Source: a virus. From it: 27,606 nucleotides of DNA. Shown here in pieces: positions 27,393 through 27,606 of the stretch. The translations under genes were made by a program, and so were the position numbers. The notes under the pieces are model-generated. The model searched no databases. It saw only the letters and a program-made list of their open reading frames with translations, and had not been told where the DNA came from. Within the stretch, counting starts at the first letter, position 1. Each line of letters begins with the position of its first letter. The DNA is taken from IMG/VR virus record IMGVR_UViG_3300045120_000265, positions 1 to 27,606 of that record; one strand, given 5' to 3'.

Positions 27393-27556
27393 TTCTTCCC
27401 CGCGCGCTTGCGGAGACGCCAGCGGCCGACCTTGCGCTTGGGCTTTACCGGATCAACACGCATCCGCACCGTCGTATTGGGATTTGCCCGATAATGCACA
27501 ATCGAGACAAAGCGGCCAGTGATGGCGCTGATGTAGACGTATTCGTGTTTAGCCAT
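27389..27556 (-). CDS. small basic protein
   Basis: A 55-residue protein: MAKHEYVYISAITGRFVSIV, then a very basic tail (VKPKRKVGRWRLRKRAGKK). CGGAG lies about 7 nt upstream of ATG 27556. The tail suggests nucleic-acid binding. It was found by following the ATGA overlap with the next gene. Confidence 0.65.
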   Translation of the reverse strand: MAKHEYVYISAITGRFVSIVHYRANPNTTVRMRVDPVKPKRKVGRWRLRKRAGKK

Positions 27557-27570
27557 GTCGGCTCCGTTGG

Positions 27571-27606
27571 TTATAAGTCTGACGGTTCCGCTTCCACAAG
27601 GTCACC
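27571..27606 (-). CDS. possible 3' end of a gene cut by the right edge
   Basis: A minus-strand frame enters at the window edge and ends at TAA 27573-27571, leaving 11 codons (GDLVEAEPSDL). The distance to the next start is short and fits the operon pattern. The fragment is too short for any assignment. Confidence 0.3.
   Translation of the reverse strand, partial: GDLVEAEPSDL

Noticed and set aside
1-27606. tRNA genes or attachment sites
   Set aside because: No cloverleaf or tRNA-like sequence was noticed by eye on either strand, and no att-like long repeat was found; a tRNA scan would be needed to exclude them fully.

Overview
The window looks like part of a tailed-phage (or prophage) genome from a GC-rich alphaproteobacterial host. 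A T7-type head-to-tail connector (portal) and a two-subunit terminase point to a podovirus-like virion. A primase-helicase, a RusA-type resolvase and a C5 cytosine methyltransferase fit phage replication and modification. The host guess rests on a GcrA-like helix-turn-helix protein, a near-perfect chromosomal parS site and GANTC-containing leaders, and is an inference. I saw no tRNA, rRNA or CRISPR array, and both window ends cut through genes.

Layout. (1) Positions 1-9570, minus strand: one long packaging and morphogenesis operon, read from 9570 leftwards. Small phage genes come first (zinc proteins, a GIY-YIG nuclease, a small SAM methyltransferase, two single-span membrane proteins). Then come the small terminase subunit, a large terminase split into separate ATPase and nuclease ORFs, the portal, an HNH endonuclease and a partial gene. 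Nearly every junction is an ATGA, GTGA or TGATG overlap. (2) Positions 9571-10537: a divergent control region with twin operators over a probable leaderless promoter, repeated octamers, a 59-bp alternating purine-pyrimidine tract and a large hairpin. (3) Positions 10538-16497, plus strand: small conserved phage genes, a ribbon-helix-helix protein, a parS-like site, then an 878-residue CHC2 primase/TOPRIM/helicase. (4) Positions 16494-19034, minus strand: C5 methyltransferase, four unknown genes and RusA. A 302-codon second frame lies inside the methyltransferase. (5) Positions 19172-22585, plus strand: serine recombinase and a train of small accessory genes with recurring ribosome-binding cassettes. 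(6) About 22586-24955: an IS1595-family element with passenger genes. (7) Positions 25075-26303, plus strand: small accessory genes. (8) Positions 26310-27606, minus strand: a regulator joining two SANT/GcrA-like motifs to a DnaA domain IV-like region, then zinc-binding and basic small proteins.

How it may work together. Replication genes (primase-helicase, RusA) and packaging genes (terminase, portal) are divergently arranged around the control region. The accessory part carries several pieces that resemble alphaproteobacterial cell-cycle control: a parS-like site, a GcrA-like HTH, a DnaA domain IV-like regulator and two DnaA-box-like sequences. That combination is the most unusual aspect of the window. 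Several real genes of 30-60 codons were found by following start/stop overlaps.
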